Counted from the first letter of the stretch, positions 23,563-33,071 are shown. The stretch: DNA of 64,000 nucleotides from Oscillospiraceae bacterium (GCA_004555865.1 SFJO01000008.1:1-64000), one strand, 5' to 3'. Notes: a model not told the origin generated them from the letters alone. A program made the numbers and translations.

Positions 23563-25716
23563 ATGAACCATATCAAAACCATTGCCCAGGAGCTGGGCCT
23601 GAACGAAAAGGCCGTGGAGGCCGCCGTCAACCTGATCGACGAGGGAAACACCATTCCCTTCATTGCCCGGTACCGCAAGGAGGCCACCGGCAGCATGGAC
23701 GACCAGGTGCTGCGCAAGCTGGGTGAACGGCTGGACTATCTGCGCGGCCTGGAGAAGCGCCGGGACGAGGTGAAGCGCTCCATCGAAGAGCAGGGCGCCC
23801 TGACCGAGGAGCTGGCGCAGAAGCTGGAGGCCGCCGAAACCCTGGCCCGTCTGGAAGATCTGTACCGCCCTTACCGGCCCAAGCGCAAGACCCGCGCCAG
23901 CGTGGCCCGCGCCCGGGGCCTGGCCTCGCTGGCCGAGCTGCTGCTGGCCCAGAACAGCGGCACCGACCCGGAGAAGGCGGCCGCCGAATACCTGAGCGAG
24001 GAGGTGCCGGACACCGCCGCCGCCCTGGCCGGCGCCCGGGACATTCTGGCGGAGCAGTTCAGCGACGATGCCGCCCTGCGCCAGGAGCTGCGGGAACTGT
24101 ATCAGCGCACCGCCCTGCTGGCCAGCAAAGCGGCCGATGCAGAAAAGGAATCCGTCTACGAGCAGTACTACGACTATGCCGAACCGGTGAGCAAGGTGGC
24201 CGGGCACCGCATTCTGGCGGTGGATCGGGGCGAACGGGAAGGCTTTTTGAAGGTGAGCATTCAGGCGGAGGCCGAGCAGGCTGCCGCCCTGCTGCGCCGC
24301 CGCTTTGTGCGGGCCGGGGGCGGCCCCAGCGCCGCCCAGGTGACGCTGGCCGCCCAGGACGCCTACGACCGGCTGCTGCACCCCAGCCTGGAGCGGGAAC
24401 TGCGCTCGGAGCTGACCGCCCGGGCCGCCGAGGGGGCCATTGCGGTGTTCGGCGAGAACCTGCGCCAGCTGCTGCTTCAGCCGCCCATCCGGGGCAAGGT
24501 GGCCCTGGGTATGGACCCCGGCTACCGCATGGGCTGCAAGCTGGCGGTGGTGGACCCCACCGGCAAGGTGCTGGCCACCGATGTGGTCTATCCCATTCCC
24601 GCCTTCAAAAAGGTGGAGCAGGCCAAGGCCGCGGTGAAACACCTCATTCAGAAGTACGGTGTGCAGATCATCGCCATCGGCAACGGCACCGCCGGGGCCG
24701 AAACCGAGCAGTTCGCCGCCCAGGTGATCAGCGAGATCGGCGGCGGGGTGCAGTATATGGTGGTCAGCGAGGCGGGGGCCAGCGTGTACTCCGCCAGCCC
24801 GCTGGCCGCGGCGGAGTTCCCCCGGTTTGACGTGAACCTGCGCAGTGCCGTGAGCATTGCCCGCCGCCTGCAGGACCCGCTGGCCGAACTGGTAAAGATC
24901 GACCCCAAGGCTGTGGGCGTGGGCCAGTATCAGCACGATATGCCGCAGAAGCGCCTGAACGAAACGCTGGACGGCGTGGTGGAGGACTGCGTGAATCAGG
25001 TGGGCGTGGACCTGAACACCGCCAGCGCCCCTCTGCTGGAGCGGGTGGCCGGCGTGAGTGCCGCCGTGGCCAAAAACATCGTGGCCCGGAGGGAGGCCGA
25101 AGGCCCCTTTGAAAGCCGCCCCCAGCTGAAAAAGGTGAAGGGCCTTGGCCCCAAGGCCTACCAGCAGTGTGCAGGCTTTTTGCGGCTGCCGGATGCAGCG
25201 GAGCCGCTGGACGGCACCGCCGTACACCCGGAGAGTTACCCTGCTGCCCGCCGCCTGCTGGAGCTGTGCGGCTTCACCGAGCAGGACATCGGCACCGAGA
25301 CCATTCAGGAGCTGCCCCGGCGGATGAAGGCCATCGGCATGGAGAAGCTCTGCCAGGAGACCGGCGCGGGCGCGCCCACCCTGCGGGACATCCGCGCCGA
25401 GCTGCTGCGCCCAGGCCGTGACGTGCGGGACAGCCTGCCCGCCCCGCTGCTGCGCAGCAAGGTGCTGGAACTGGCCGACCTGACCGAGGGCATGGAGCTG
25501 ACCGGCACCGTGCGCAATGTGATCGACTTCGGCGCCTTTGTGGACATTGGCGTGCATCAGGATGGCCTGGTGCATGTGAGTCAGCTGTCCGACAAGTTCA
25601 TCCGGCACCCCGGCGACGTGGTGAAGGTGGGCGATGTGGTCAAGGTGAAGGTGCTGAGCGTGGACGTGAAAAAGCGCCGCATTGGCCTGACCATGCGGGG
25701 CGTGAAGCAGAACTGA
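23563..25716 (+). CDS. tex: Tex-family RNA-binding transcription accessory protein
   Basis: 717 residues. Order: N-terminal helical region (IPFIARYRKEATGSMDDQVL near 25-45, the Tex signature), YqgF-like RNase H fold (ALGMDPGYRMGCKLAVVDPT near 310), helix-hairpin-helix motifs (VDLNTASAPLLERVAGVSAA, VKGLGPKAYQQCAGFLR) and a C-terminal S1 RNA-binding domain (GMELTGTVRNVIDFGAFVDI). Tex homologs affect transcription complexes and stress tolerance, by ways not well settled. AAAGGAG eight bases before the ATG. A long open frame on the opposite strand is only a composition effect. Confidence 0.95.
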   Translation: MNHIKTIAQELGLNEKAVEAAVNLIDEGNTIPFIARYRKEATGSMDDQVLRKLGERLDYLRGLEKRRDEVKRSIEEQGALTEELAQKLEAAETLARLEDLYRPYRPKRKTRASVARARGLASLAELLLAQNSGTDPEKAAAEYLSEEVPDTAAALAGARDILAEQFSDDAALRQELRELYQRTALLASKAADAEKESVYEQYYDYAEPVSKVAGHRILAVDRGEREGFLKVSIQAEAEQAAALLRRRFVRAGGGPSAAQVTLAAQDAYDRLLHPSLERELRSELTARAAEGAIAVFGENLRQLLLQPPIRGKVALGMDPGYRMGCKLAVVDPTGKVLATDVVYPIPAFKKVEQAKAAVKHLIQKYGVQIIAIGNGTAGAETEQFAAQVISEIGGGVQYMVVSEAGASVYSASPLAAAEFPRFDVNLRSAVSIARRLQDPLAELVKIDPKAVGVGQYQHDMPQKRLNETLDGVVEDCVNQVGVDLNTASAPLLERVAGVSAAVAKNIVARREAEGPFESRPQLKKVKGLGPKAYQQCAGFLRLPDAAEPLDGTAVHPESYPAARRLLELCGFTEQDIGTETIQELPRRMKAIGMEKLCQETGAGAPTLRDIRAELLRPGRDVRDSLPAPLLRSKVLELADLTEGMELTGTVRNVIDFGAFVDIGVHQDGLVHVSQLSDKFIRHPGDVVKVGDVVKVKVLSVDVKKRRIGLTMRGVKQN

Positions 25717-25743
25717 CACGGCCGGAATTCCTGAAAAATAGAC

Positions 25744-25808
25744 GAAAAAACGCGCGGGTGTGCCCCGGCGGGAGAGATCCCGGCCGGAAGGCGCATCCGC
25801 GCGTTGGC
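25744..25808. terminator. Bidirectional terminator between tex and nnrD
   Basis: AACGCGCGG and CCGCGCGTT pair as the base of a long hairpin with a CCGG-rich inner stem; A and T runs flank it. Confidence 0.6.
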
Positions 25809-25887
25809 GTTTTCAAGCATTTTGAAAAGGAACTTTGAACCATGGAGAAGAGAACCGGCGGAAAAGCGTCGCCCCTTCAAAAAATCG

Positions 25888-26760
25888 TTACCGGCTGTTT
25901 TCGGCAAACAGCTCACCCAGGGCGGCGGGAAGATCGCTGGGCAGCATTCCCCACTGGCCCAACCGGGCCGCCGCCCGGTCGGCCGCCGCCCCGTGCAGCC
26001 ACACGCCGCATTTGGCCGCTTCCAGCGGAGGCAGCCCGGCCGCACACAGGCCGCCGATCATTCCGGCCAGCACGTCACCGCTGCCGCCCCGGGCAAGGCC
26101 CGGGTTGCCGGTGGTGTTGGCCCAAAGCACTCCGTCCGGCGCGGCCACCAGGGTGGCGTGGCCCTTCAGCACCAGAATGCAGCCCCACTCCCGGGCCATG
26201 CGGGCGGCCAGAGCCGGGCGGTCGGCGTTTACCTGAGCGGGGGTCAGGCCGCACAGGCGGGCCATTTCACCGGGGTGAGGCGTCAGAATCAGCGGCCCGC
26301 CGCCGGTTTTGAGAGAAAAGGCCCCGCCTGCGGCGGCGTTCAGCCCGTCCGCGTCCAACACCACGGGGCAGCGGGCCGCCTCCAGCAGCCCGGCCCCCAG
26401 CGCCCCGGCGGCGCCGCCCAGCCCCGGGCCGAGCACCAGCGCGGTGCAGGCGGCCAGCGTCTGCCGCAAAGCGGCCAGGTTTTCGACGGAAATGCCGCCC
26501 TCTTCGTCGGGGGTACAGGGCTGAAGGGTACACTCCGGGGTGCGGGCGAGGGTGAGGGCCAGCACCGGCTCCACACTGGCCAGGGTGACGATGCCGGCCC
26601 CGGCCCGCAGCGCCCCCTCGCAGCACAGGGCGGCGGCCCCGCGGTAACGGGCGCTGCCCGCGGCAATCAGCACCCGGCCGAAGGTGCCCTTGTGGCTTTG
26701 CGGCGGGCGGGGAGTAAGGGCCTGCCATACGGCGGCCGGGGTGATGGGCTGCGGGGTCAT
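25888..26760 (-). CDS. nnrD: ADP-dependent (S)-NAD(P)H-hydrate dehydratase
   Basis: 290 residues, ribokinase-like fold. Signatures: HKGTFGRVLIAAGS and YRGAAALCCEGALRAGAGIV at the N-terminus, LVLGPGLGG, VLDADGLNA, LTPHPGEMARL, LVLKGHATLVA, and the GNPGLARGGSGDVLAGMIGG motif containing the catalytic aspartate. It repairs hydrated NAD(P)H at the expense of ADP or ATP. The epimerase NnrE domain is not fused here, unlike in many bacteria, where the two form one chain. Single gene, with AAGGAGG just before the ATG. Confidence 0.93.
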   Translation of the reverse strand: MTPQPITPAAVWQALTPRPPQSHKGTFGRVLIAAGSARYRGAAALCCEGALRAGAGIVTLASVEPVLALTLARTPECTLQPCTPDEEGGISVENLAALRQTLAACTALVLGPGLGGAAGALGAGLLEAARCPVVLDADGLNAAAGGAFSLKTGGGPLILTPHPGEMARLCGLTPAQVNADRPALAARMAREWGCILVLKGHATLVAAPDGVLWANTTGNPGLARGGSGDVLAGMIGGLCAAGLPPLEAAKCGVWLHGAAADRAAARLGQWGMLPSDLPAALGELFAENSR

Positions 26761-26788
26761 ACCAATTCCTCCTTGCGGGGAGCCGGGT

Positions 26789-26818
26789 TTGTGTGCGGCA
26801 CCGGATTTGTGTTATAAT
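26789..26818 (+). promoter_or_regulatory. Promoter of the sirtuin gene
   Basis: TTGTGT (26789-26794), 18-base spacer, TATAAT (26813-26818). Confidence 0.65.
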
Positions 26819-26914
26819 GCATCCTGGAGCAAAGGCCCACAGAGGGGCTGTTTGTACTCATTGTATCACAGAACCCGGCCCTGCGCAGGGAAAATCGAAA
26901 GGAAGTGCCTTGTT

Positions 26915-27628
26915 ATGAACCGGCAGCTGGAAGAATTGATCGCGAAAAGCTCCAACATCGTCTTTTTCGGCGGCGCGGGTGTTTCAACCGAGAGTGGCAT
27001 CCCCGATTTCCGCAGTGTGGATGGCCTGTATCACCAGAAATACGACTACCCGCCCGAAACCATTCTCTCTCATACGTTTTTTGAACAGCACACCGAGGAG
27101 TTTTACAAGTTCTATCGGGATAAGCTCATTGTGAAAAACGCCCGGCCCAACGCGGCCCATCTGCGCCTGGCCCGGCTGGAGGCCCAGGGCAAGCTGAAGG
27201 CCGTGATCACCCAGAACATCGACGGGCTGCATCAGGCGGCGGGCAGCAAAAACGTGTTTGAGCTGCACGGCAGCACCCTGCGCAACTACTGCACCCGGTG
27301 CGGCAAGTTTTATCCGGTGGACTTCATCGCCGAGAGCACCGGCGTGCCCCGGTGCAGCTGCGGCGGCATTGTGAAGCCGGATGTGGTGCTGTACGAGGAG
27401 GGGCTGGACGAAGCAACGCTGGTGGGGGCCATCCAAGCCATCGAGGCGGCCGACCTGCTGATCGTGGGCGGCACCAGCCTGGCCGTGTACCCGGCGGCCG
27501 GGCTTCTGCGGTATTACCGCGGCCCAGAGCTGGTGCTGCTGAACAAGGCCCCCACCCCGGCCGACCGCATGGCCACCCTGATCCTTCGGGAGCCCATCGG
27601 CCAGGTGCTGGACGACGGGCAGGGCTGA
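26915..27628 (+). CDS. cobB: NAD-dependent protein deacylase, Sir2 family
   Basis: 237 residues. GAGVSTESGIPDFRS (NAD loop) at 21-34, TQNIDGLHQAAG at 99-110, catalytic H118 in ELHGS, and a full zinc site, C126/C129 (CTRC) and C147/C149 (CSC). It removes acyl groups from lysines, giving nicotinamide and O-acyl-ADP-ribose, for example on acetyl-CoA synthetase. AAAGGA lies before ATG 26915. It has its own promoter and runs toward the methyltransferase gene 70 bases on. Confidence 0.94.
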   Translation: MNRQLEELIAKSSNIVFFGGAGVSTESGIPDFRSVDGLYHQKYDYPPETILSHTFFEQHTEEFYKFYRDKLIVKNARPNAAHLRLARLEAQGKLKAVITQNIDGLHQAAGSKNVFELHGSTLRNYCTRCGKFYPVDFIAESTGVPRCSCGGIVKPDVVLYEEGLDEATLVGAIQAIEAADLLIVGGTSLAVYPAAGLLRYYRGPELVLLNKAPTPADRMATLILREPIGQVLDDGQG

Positions 27629-27698
27629 AGCCGCCTTGCAAACCGAACAAACCCGATCGCATTGCGATGCAATAAGATGCAATAAAAAGGAGAACCGA

Positions 27699-28931
27699 AT
27701 GAAAACCACCCGCAGCTATCCGGCCTACACCGTCACCAAAAAGGCGGAACTTTCCATCGTGCAGGGGCACCCCTGGGTGTACGCCGATGAGATCACCGAT
27801 GCCCCCGAAACCCAGCTGGAAAACGGCGCGCTGGTGGACGTGCTCAGCCAGAAGGGCCGGTATTTGGGCACCGGCTTTCTCAGCCTGGCCAGCAAAATCC
27901 GTGTGCGGCTGCTGAGCCGCAACGCCAACGACACCTTTGACGAAGCCTTCTGGCAGCGGCGCTTTGAGTACGCCTGGGCCTACCGGAAAACGGTTCTGCG
28001 CCCGGAGGACCTGACCTGCTGCCGGGTGATCTTCGGCGAGGCGGACCAGATGCCCGGCCTGACCGTGGACCGATTCGGCACCGTGCTGGTGGCGCAGATT
28101 CTCTCGGTGGGGATGGAGGTGCGCAAGGAGCAGCTGCTGCCCCTGCTGGCCCGGGTTCTGCGGGCGGACGGCCAGCAGATCGACGGCATTTACCAGCGCA
28201 ACGACGCGGCCCTGCGGGACAAAGAGGGCCTGGAGCAGGGCAAGGGCTGGCTGGAAATTCCCGGCGAGCAGCACCCGGCGAGCACCGAGACCGAGATCTG
28301 CGAAAACGGCGTTTATTACAAAGTGGACTTTGAGAACGGCCAGAAAACCGGCTTTTTCCTGGATCAGAAGTTCAACCGGCGGGCGGTGGCGAACATTGCC
28401 CGGGGCAAAACCGTGCTGGACTGCTTCACCCACACCGGCAGCTTTGCCCTGAACGCCGCGCTGGGCGGGGCCGCCCATGTAACCGCGGTGGACGTGAGCG
28501 AAAGCGCTGTGGAAATGGCCCGGCGCAATGCGGCCCGCAACGGCCTGGAAGACCGGATGGACTTTGTGTGCGAGGATGTGTTTGACCTTCTGCCCCGTCT
28601 GGAGCGGGAGGGCAGCCCCTACGATTTTATCATTCTGGACCCGCCCGCCTTCACCAAGGCGCGCCGCACCGCCCAGAACGCCATGCGCGGGTATAAGGAG
28701 ATCAATTACCGGGCCATGCGCCTGCTGCCCCGGGGCGGGTATCTGGCCACGGCCAGCTGCAGCCACTTTGCCAGCGAGGCCATGTTTATTAAAATGCTGC
28801 ATGCCGCCGCCCACGATGCGGGCCGTCAGCTGCGGCAGATCGAGGTGCGCCAGCAGGCCCCGGACCACCCCATCCTGTGGAACGTGGAGGAGACCGACTA
28901 CTTGAAGTTTTTCCTGTTCCAGGTGGTGTAA
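27699..28931 (+). CDS. Class I rRNA large-subunit methyltransferase, RlmI/RlmK type
   Basis: 410 residues. An N-terminal PUA domain (KAELSIVQGHPWVYADEI, LVDVLSQKGRYLGTGFLS) at 10-75, a central beta-barrel EEHEE-like region with IDGIYQRND, and a SAM-binding Rossmann domain with GQKTGFFLDQ, VLDCFTHTGSFALNAALGGA (motif I), VDVSESAV, and FIILDPPAFTK near 310 (catalytic motif IV). The family makes 5-methylcytidine in 23S rRNA (RlmI in E. coli, C1962), but target specificity varies. A good site, AAAGGAG, precedes ATG. Confidence 0.9.
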   Translation: MKTTRSYPAYTVTKKAELSIVQGHPWVYADEITDAPETQLENGALVDVLSQKGRYLGTGFLSLASKIRVRLLSRNANDTFDEAFWQRRFEYAWAYRKTVLRPEDLTCCRVIFGEADQMPGLTVDRFGTVLVAQILSVGMEVRKEQLLPLLARVLRADGQQIDGIYQRNDAALRDKEGLEQGKGWLEIPGEQHPASTETEICENGVYYKVDFENGQKTGFFLDQKFNRRAVANIARGKTVLDCFTHTGSFALNAALGGAAHVTAVDVSESAVEMARRNAARNGLEDRMDFVCEDVFDLLPRLEREGSPYDFIILDPPAFTKARRTAQNAMRGYKEINYRAMRLLPRGGYLATASCSHFASEAMFIKMLHAAAHDAGRQLRQIEVRQQAPDHPILWNVEETDYLKFFLFQVV

Positions 28932-29081
28932 CACCGGAAGCCATAGGCATTTTGACGGAGATGCCGAACGAAAACCATGAAATTGCACAGGCGGCGTTCC
29001 GCAAAATGCAACTTATTCCAATTTCGTACCTACATACAAAATATGAAGGTTTGATTCGGAAAAGTTTTGTCGGTTTGACAA
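28932..29081. other. AT-rich intergenic stretch without a supported gene
   Basis: Composition drops markedly between 28960 and 29110. An open frame passes through it (MPNENHEIAQAAFRKMQLIP and onward) but it has no ribosome site, and it crosses the glutamine synthetase promoter; it may be a decayed fragment. Confidence 0.4.
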
Positions 29082-29110
29082 TTGACCCGAAAAGGCTTGC
29101 AGAGTATAAT
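29082..29110 (+). promoter_or_regulatory. Promoter of glutamine synthetase III
   Basis: TTGACC (29082-29087), 17-base spacer, TATAAT (29105-29110). Start of transcription is expected near 29117. Confidence 0.8.
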
Positions 29111-29120
29111 GCTAAACATA

Positions 29121-29167
29121 GCAGCAAGGGGGCTGCGGAGTGAGTCCGCCGGCCCCCTTTTCCTTTT
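29121..29167 (+). promoter_or_regulatory. ANTAR-type hexaloop hairpin overlapping a leader terminator
   Basis: GCAGC-AAGGGG-GCTGC (29121-29136) forms a hairpin with a six-base loop having A1 and G4, the recognition pattern of ANTAR proteins. The loop and right arm are also the left arm of an intrinsic terminator (AAGGGGGC with GCCCCCTTTT, 29126-29161, then T-rich to 29167). The two folds exclude each other. The start codon lies about 90 bases downstream, with no second promoter seen. Confidence 0.65.
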
Positions 29168-29254
29168 TTACAAGCAAGCCGCCCCCCGTTGGGGGTCATC
29201 AGGCAACAGGGTGGGGAAACCTTCGAGCCGCGACGATTGTGAAGGAGTAAGAAT

Positions 29255-31342
29255 ATGGCAGCGAATGTAATGGAGATCTACGGCAAGTACGTATTCAACG
29301 AGCACGTGATGAAAGAACGCCTGCCCAGCGCTACTTATAAAAGCCTGAAGGCCACCCTGGAAAAGGGTCAGCCTCTGGACATTGAAGTGGCCAATGTGGT
29401 TGCCAGCGTGATGAAGCGCTGGGCGATGGAGATGGGCGCCACCCATTACACCCACTGGTTCCAGCCGCTCACCGGCATCACCAGTGAGAAGCACGATGGT
29501 TTCGTCAGCCCCATGAAAGACGGCACCGCCATCATGGAGTTCAACGGCAAAGAGCTGGTCAAGGGCGAGCCCGATGCTTCTTCCTTCCCCAATGGTGGAC
29601 TGCGCGCCACCTGCGAAGCCCGCGGCTACACCGCGTGGGACCCCACCAGCTACGCCTTCGTGAAGGACGGTGTGCTGTGCATCCCCACCGCGTTCTGCAG
29701 CTACAATGGCGAGGCACTGGATAAAAAAACCCCGCTGCTGCGCTCCATGAGCGCCCTGTCCACCCAGGCCTGCCGCATCCTGAAGCTGTTCGGCAAGGAG
29801 GTGGACCATGTGTCCACCACCGTGGGTGCCGAGCAGGAGTACTTCCTGGTTCGCAAAGAGGACTATGAGACCCGTCAGGATCTGATCCTCACCGGCCGCA
29901 CCCTGTTCGGTGCCATGCCCGCCAAGGGCCAGGAGCTGGAGGAGCATTACTTCGGCACCCTGAGGCCCATCGTCTCCGAATATATGGAGGATCTGGACAA
30001 CCAGCTGTGGGAACTGGGGATTCCCGCCAAGACCAAGCACAACGAGGTTGCCCCCTGCCAGCATGAGCTGGCCCCCATCTTTGACACCACCAACATCGCC
30101 GTGGACCACAACCTGCTGACCATGGAGATGATGAAGAAGGTCGCCGAAAAGCACGGCCTGGTCTGCCTGCTGGCCGAAAAGCCCTTTGAGGGCGTGAACG
30201 GCAGCGGCAAGCACAACAACTGGTCCATGACCGCAAACGGCGTGAACCTGCTGGATCCCGGTGACACCCCCATGGAGAACCTGCAGTTCCTGATCTTCCT
30301 GGCCGCGGTCATCAAGGCGGTTGATCAGTATCAGGATCTGCTGCGGGCGGCTGTGGCCAGCCCCGGCAACGATCACCGTCTGGGTGCCAACGAGGCGCCC
30401 CCGGCCATCATCTCCATGTTTGTGGGCGATGACCTGGCCGCCGTGCTGGACGCCATCTCCAACGATGCCGAGTACGCCGATCCCGGCCGTCAGCGCATCG
30501 ACCTGGGCGTGGATGTCCTGCCCAAATTCAAGAAAGACAACACCGACCGCAACCGTACTTCTCCCTTTGCCTTCACCGGCAACAAGTTCGAGTTCCGTAT
30601 GCCCGGCTCTTCCATGAACCTGGCCGACGCGAACACCGTGCTGAACACCGCTGTGGCGAAAGAACTGAAGGGTTATGCGGACGAACTGGAGCGTGCGGAT
30701 GACTTTGAAAAGGCCCTGGTGGCCCTGGTGAAGCGCACTCTGCACGACCATAAGCGCATCATCTTCAACGGCAACGGCTACAGCGATGAGTGGGAGGTCG
30801 AGGCTGAAAAGCGCGGCCTGTTCAACCTGAAGACCACCGTGGACGCTGCCCCCGCCATGACCAGCGAGAAGAACATCGCCCTCTTTGAAGAGATGGGCGT
30901 GCTCAGCCGGGTTGAGGTGATGAGCCGCTACGAGGTTATCATCGAGCATTATGCCAAGGTGCTGCACATCGAGGCCATGACCATGCTGGAAATGGCCAAC
31001 AAGCAGCTGATTCCCGCCGCCACCGCTTATATGAGCGATGTGGCCAGCGCCGCCGCCGCCAAGATGGCGGTGAGCGAGAAGCTCTCCTGCAAGGCAGAGA
31101 ACAAGGTCCTGGAAAAGCTCAGCGCCGCAACCGACGCCATGAGCGATGCCGTGGATGCCCTGGATGCCGCCGTGGAAAGCGCCGAGAGCGAGACCGACAG
31201 CCTGGAGAAGGCCAAGGCCTACCGCGACAAGGTGCTGCCCGCCATGGCAGACCTGCGCACCAACGCCGATGCCGCCGAGGTGGTGTGCGGCGAGGACTAC
31301 TGGCCTCTGCCCAGCTACTCCAAGATGCTGTACTACGTGTAA
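29255..31342 (+). CDS. glnN: Glutamine synthetase type III
   Basis: 695 residues, the length of GSIII (about 700) rather than GSI (about 450). GSIII hallmarks visible: THWFQPLTGITSEKHDGF, FPNGGLRATCEARGYTAWDP, VGAEQEYFLV (metal site), HNEVAPCQHELAPIFDTTNI, EKPFEGVNGSGKHNNWSM (ammonium/substrate loop) and NRTSPFAFTGNKFEFRMPGS. It makes glutamine from glutamate, ammonia and ATP as a double-hexamer ring. GAAGGAG sits before ATG. Leader control through the overlapping hairpins suggests expression depends on the ANTAR protein at 33125. Confidence 0.96.
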   Translation: MAANVMEIYGKYVFNEHVMKERLPSATYKSLKATLEKGQPLDIEVANVVASVMKRWAMEMGATHYTHWFQPLTGITSEKHDGFVSPMKDGTAIMEFNGKELVKGEPDASSFPNGGLRATCEARGYTAWDPTSYAFVKDGVLCIPTAFCSYNGEALDKKTPLLRSMSALSTQACRILKLFGKEVDHVSTTVGAEQEYFLVRKEDYETRQDLILTGRTLFGAMPAKGQELEEHYFGTLRPIVSEYMEDLDNQLWELGIPAKTKHNEVAPCQHELAPIFDTTNIAVDHNLLTMEMMKKVAEKHGLVCLLAEKPFEGVNGSGKHNNWSMTANGVNLLDPGDTPMENLQFLIFLAAVIKAVDQYQDLLRAAVASPGNDHRLGANEAPPAIISMFVGDDLAAVLDAISNDAEYADPGRQRIDLGVDVLPKFKKDNTDRNRTSPFAFTGNKFEFRMPGSSMNLADANTVLNTAVAKELKGYADELERADDFEKALVALVKRTLHDHKRIIFNGNGYSDEWEVEAEKRGLFNLKTTVDAAPAMTSEKNIALFEEMGVLSRVEVMSRYEVIIEHYAKVLHIEAMTMLEMANKQLIPAATAYMSDVASAAAAKMAVSEKLSCKAENKVLEKLSAATDAMSDAVDALDAAVESAESETDSLEKAKAYRDKVLPAMADLRTNADAAEVVCGEDYWPLPSYSKMLYYV

Positions 31343-31591
31343 GCGTCTGCCGCTTACCGCAGGTGCAGCCTGAGGCAAACCGGCCTGCCCCGTAAGAAAC
31401 CTTACGTGCGCAGCGGGCCGCCGATGTCTCCCTGAATTTGCCATTCTCCTTTTCCTATTTCTTACACCAAGCCCAAAAAACCCGTCTCGCAAGAGGCGGG
31501 TTTTTTGGTTGCCGCGAACAGGGGAGAAGCCAAAGCGGGGCAGCCGGAACGGGCGCTTTTTTGTGGCAATTGCTGAAATGAAACCCACTTC
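31343..31591. other. Intergenic region after glnN, holding its terminator
   Basis: No gene. The terminator is AAAAAACCCGTCTC with GAGGCGGGTTTTTT at 31475-31506; a smaller CGTAAG/CTTACG hairpin lies near 31391-31406. Confidence 0.7.
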
Positions 31592-31620
31592 TTGACGGGG
31601 TAGTTTTGAGAGATTATAAT
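31592..31620 (+). promoter_or_regulatory. Promoter of glutamine synthetase I
   Basis: TTGACG (31592-31597), 17-base spacer, TATAAT (31615-31620). Confidence 0.8.
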
Positions 31621-31623
31621 ACT

Positions 31624-31697
31624 GACAGAAACAAAGGCGTTTGTCGGAAAGGCGGAGGGTGCAAGGCCCTACCCGCCTTCTGGCGGACGCCTTTTTT
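31624..31697 (+). promoter_or_regulatory. ANTAR-type hexaloop hairpin overlapping a leader terminator
   Basis: AAAC-AAAGGC-GTTT (31629-31642, extended by GAC/GTC) has a six-base loop with A1 and G4. The same AAAGGCGTTTGTCGG strand is the left arm of a long terminator hairpin that closes with CTGGCGGACGCCTTT and runs into TTTTTT (to 31697); an inner AAGGCGG/CCGCCTT stem is enclosed. The arrangement matches that at the glnN leader, and the start codon is 58 bases beyond. Confidence 0.65.
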
Positions 31698-31754
31698 GCT
31701 TGCAGGGCGCCGCCAGACAGCGCTTTGCAGCGAGCGTTCGGGAGGAAAATCACC

Positions 31755-33071
31755 ATGAGCAGCAGCGCACAGGACATTCTGGATTTCGCACAGGAAAACG
31801 ACGTAAAATTTGTTCGTCTGGCCTTCTGCGATATTTTCGGCGTCCAGAAAAACCTGGCCATTCTGGCAGAAGAGCTGCCTTATGCCTTTGACCACGGCAT
31901 TGGCTTTGACGGCAGCTCGGTCAACGGCTTTTTAAATGTGGAGGAGAGCGATCTGCTTTTGAAACCCGACCCCTCCACCGTGACCATTCTGCCCTGGCGG
32001 CCGATGGACGGGCGGGTCATGCGCCTGTTCTGCGACATTTACCGGCCCAACGGCCAGCCCTTTGAGGGCAACACCCGCAGCTACCTGCGCCAGGTGGCGG
32101 GGCGGTTTGCCTCTCTGGGCCTGACCTGCAACGTGGGCGCGGAGTGCGAATTCTATGTGTTTGAGCTGGACGACCGGGGCCGGCCCACCCGCATTCCGCT
32201 GGATCATGGCGGATACTTTGACGTGGCCCCGCTGGACAAGGGCGAGGACCTGCGCCGGGAGATCTGCCTGTGCATGGAGGAGATGGGCCTACACCCGCTG
32301 CACAGCCATCACGAGAGCGGCCCGGGCCAGAACGAGGTGGATTTCCGTTACAGCACCCCGCTGGATGCGGCGGACACCATCCTGTCCTTCCGGTCGGCGG
32401 TCAAGGTGCTGGCGGCCCAGCACGGGGCCTATGCCAGCTTTATGCCCAAGCCCTTCCCCCATGCCAGCGGCAGCGGCCTGCACATCAACATCAGCCTGTA
32501 CCGGGACGGCAAAAACCTGTTTGAGGGCGACATTGCGCCCGATTCCATCGCAGGCAATTTCATTGCAGGCGTGATGCGCCGTGCCCGGGAGATCACCCCG
32601 TTTTTGAACCCCATTCCCAACAGCTATGCCCGGTTTGGCAGCTGTGAGGCGCCCCGCTATGTAAGCTGGAGCCGCCAGAACCGCAGCCAGCTGGTGCGCA
32701 TTCCGGCGGCCAGCGGCGATTCCTGCCGGATGGAGCTGCGCAATCCCGATCCCTCCTGCAACCCCTATCTGGCCATCGGCCTGGTGCTGGCGGCCGGCTT
32801 TGAGGGCCTGCAGGAGAAGATGGAGTTGCCTGCCCCGGTGAACAAGAATCTGTTTGACCCCACCGAGGCGGCGGCCTATGGGCTGGAAAGCCTGCCCACC
32901 TCACTGCGGGACGCGGTGGAAATTGCCCGGGCCAGCGACTTTGTGCGCAGAGAGCTGCCGGACGAGATGGCCCGCCGCTACTTTGATGAACAGTGGCGGC
33001 AGTGCGAATTGCAGCGGGCCAGCGCAAACTGGAATGAGATCGAGCAGGAAAACTATTTCTTGACGGTGTAA
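31755..33071 (+). CDS. glnA: Glutamine synthetase type I (alpha-type)
   Basis: 438 residues, the GSI-alpha length, without the adenylylation-loop insertion of GSI-beta. Motifs: IGFDGSSVNGF, NVGAECEFYVFEL (metal site n1), HESGPGQNEVDF, FMPKPFPHASGSGLHINISL (ATP-binding KPF and HxH), NSYARFGSCEAPRYVSWSRQN and MELRNPDPSCNPYLAIGLVL. GSI-alpha enzymes are commonly feedback-inhibited rather than adenylylated. Start ATG 31755 is supported by GGGAGG; upstream in-frame sequence belongs to the leader hairpins. The ANTAR regulator gene follows 53 bases later and is probably in the same transcript. Confidence 0.95.
   Translation: MSSSAQDILDFAQENDVKFVRLAFCDIFGVQKNLAILAEELPYAFDHGIGFDGSSVNGFLNVEESDLLLKPDPSTVTILPWRPMDGRVMRLFCDIYRPNGQPFEGNTRSYLRQVAGRFASLGLTCNVGAECEFYVFELDDRGRPTRIPLDHGGYFDVAPLDKGEDLRREICLCMEEMGLHPLHSHHESGPGQNEVDFRYSTPLDAADTILSFRSAVKVLAAQHGAYASFMPKPFPHASGSGLHINISLYRDGKNLFEGDIAPDSIAGNFIAGVMRRAREITPFLNPIPNSYARFGSCEAPRYVSWSRQNRSQLVRIPAASGDSCRMELRNPDPSCNPYLAIGLVLAAGFEGLQEKMELPAPVNKNLFDPTEAAAYGLESLPTSLRDAVEIARASDFVRRELPDEMARRYFDEQWRQCELQRASANWNEIEQENYFLTV

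Noticed and set aside
23542..25719. A 725-codon open frame on the strand opposite tex
   Set aside because: It mirrors tex almost end to end; its Gly/His/Gln-rich, motif-free product and lack of ribosome site show it is an effect of high third-position GC.
28877..29143. 88-codon frame ending after the methyltransferase gene
   Set aside because: No ribosome site, overlaps the methyltransferase end and includes the glnN promoter; kept only as a possible decayed fragment.
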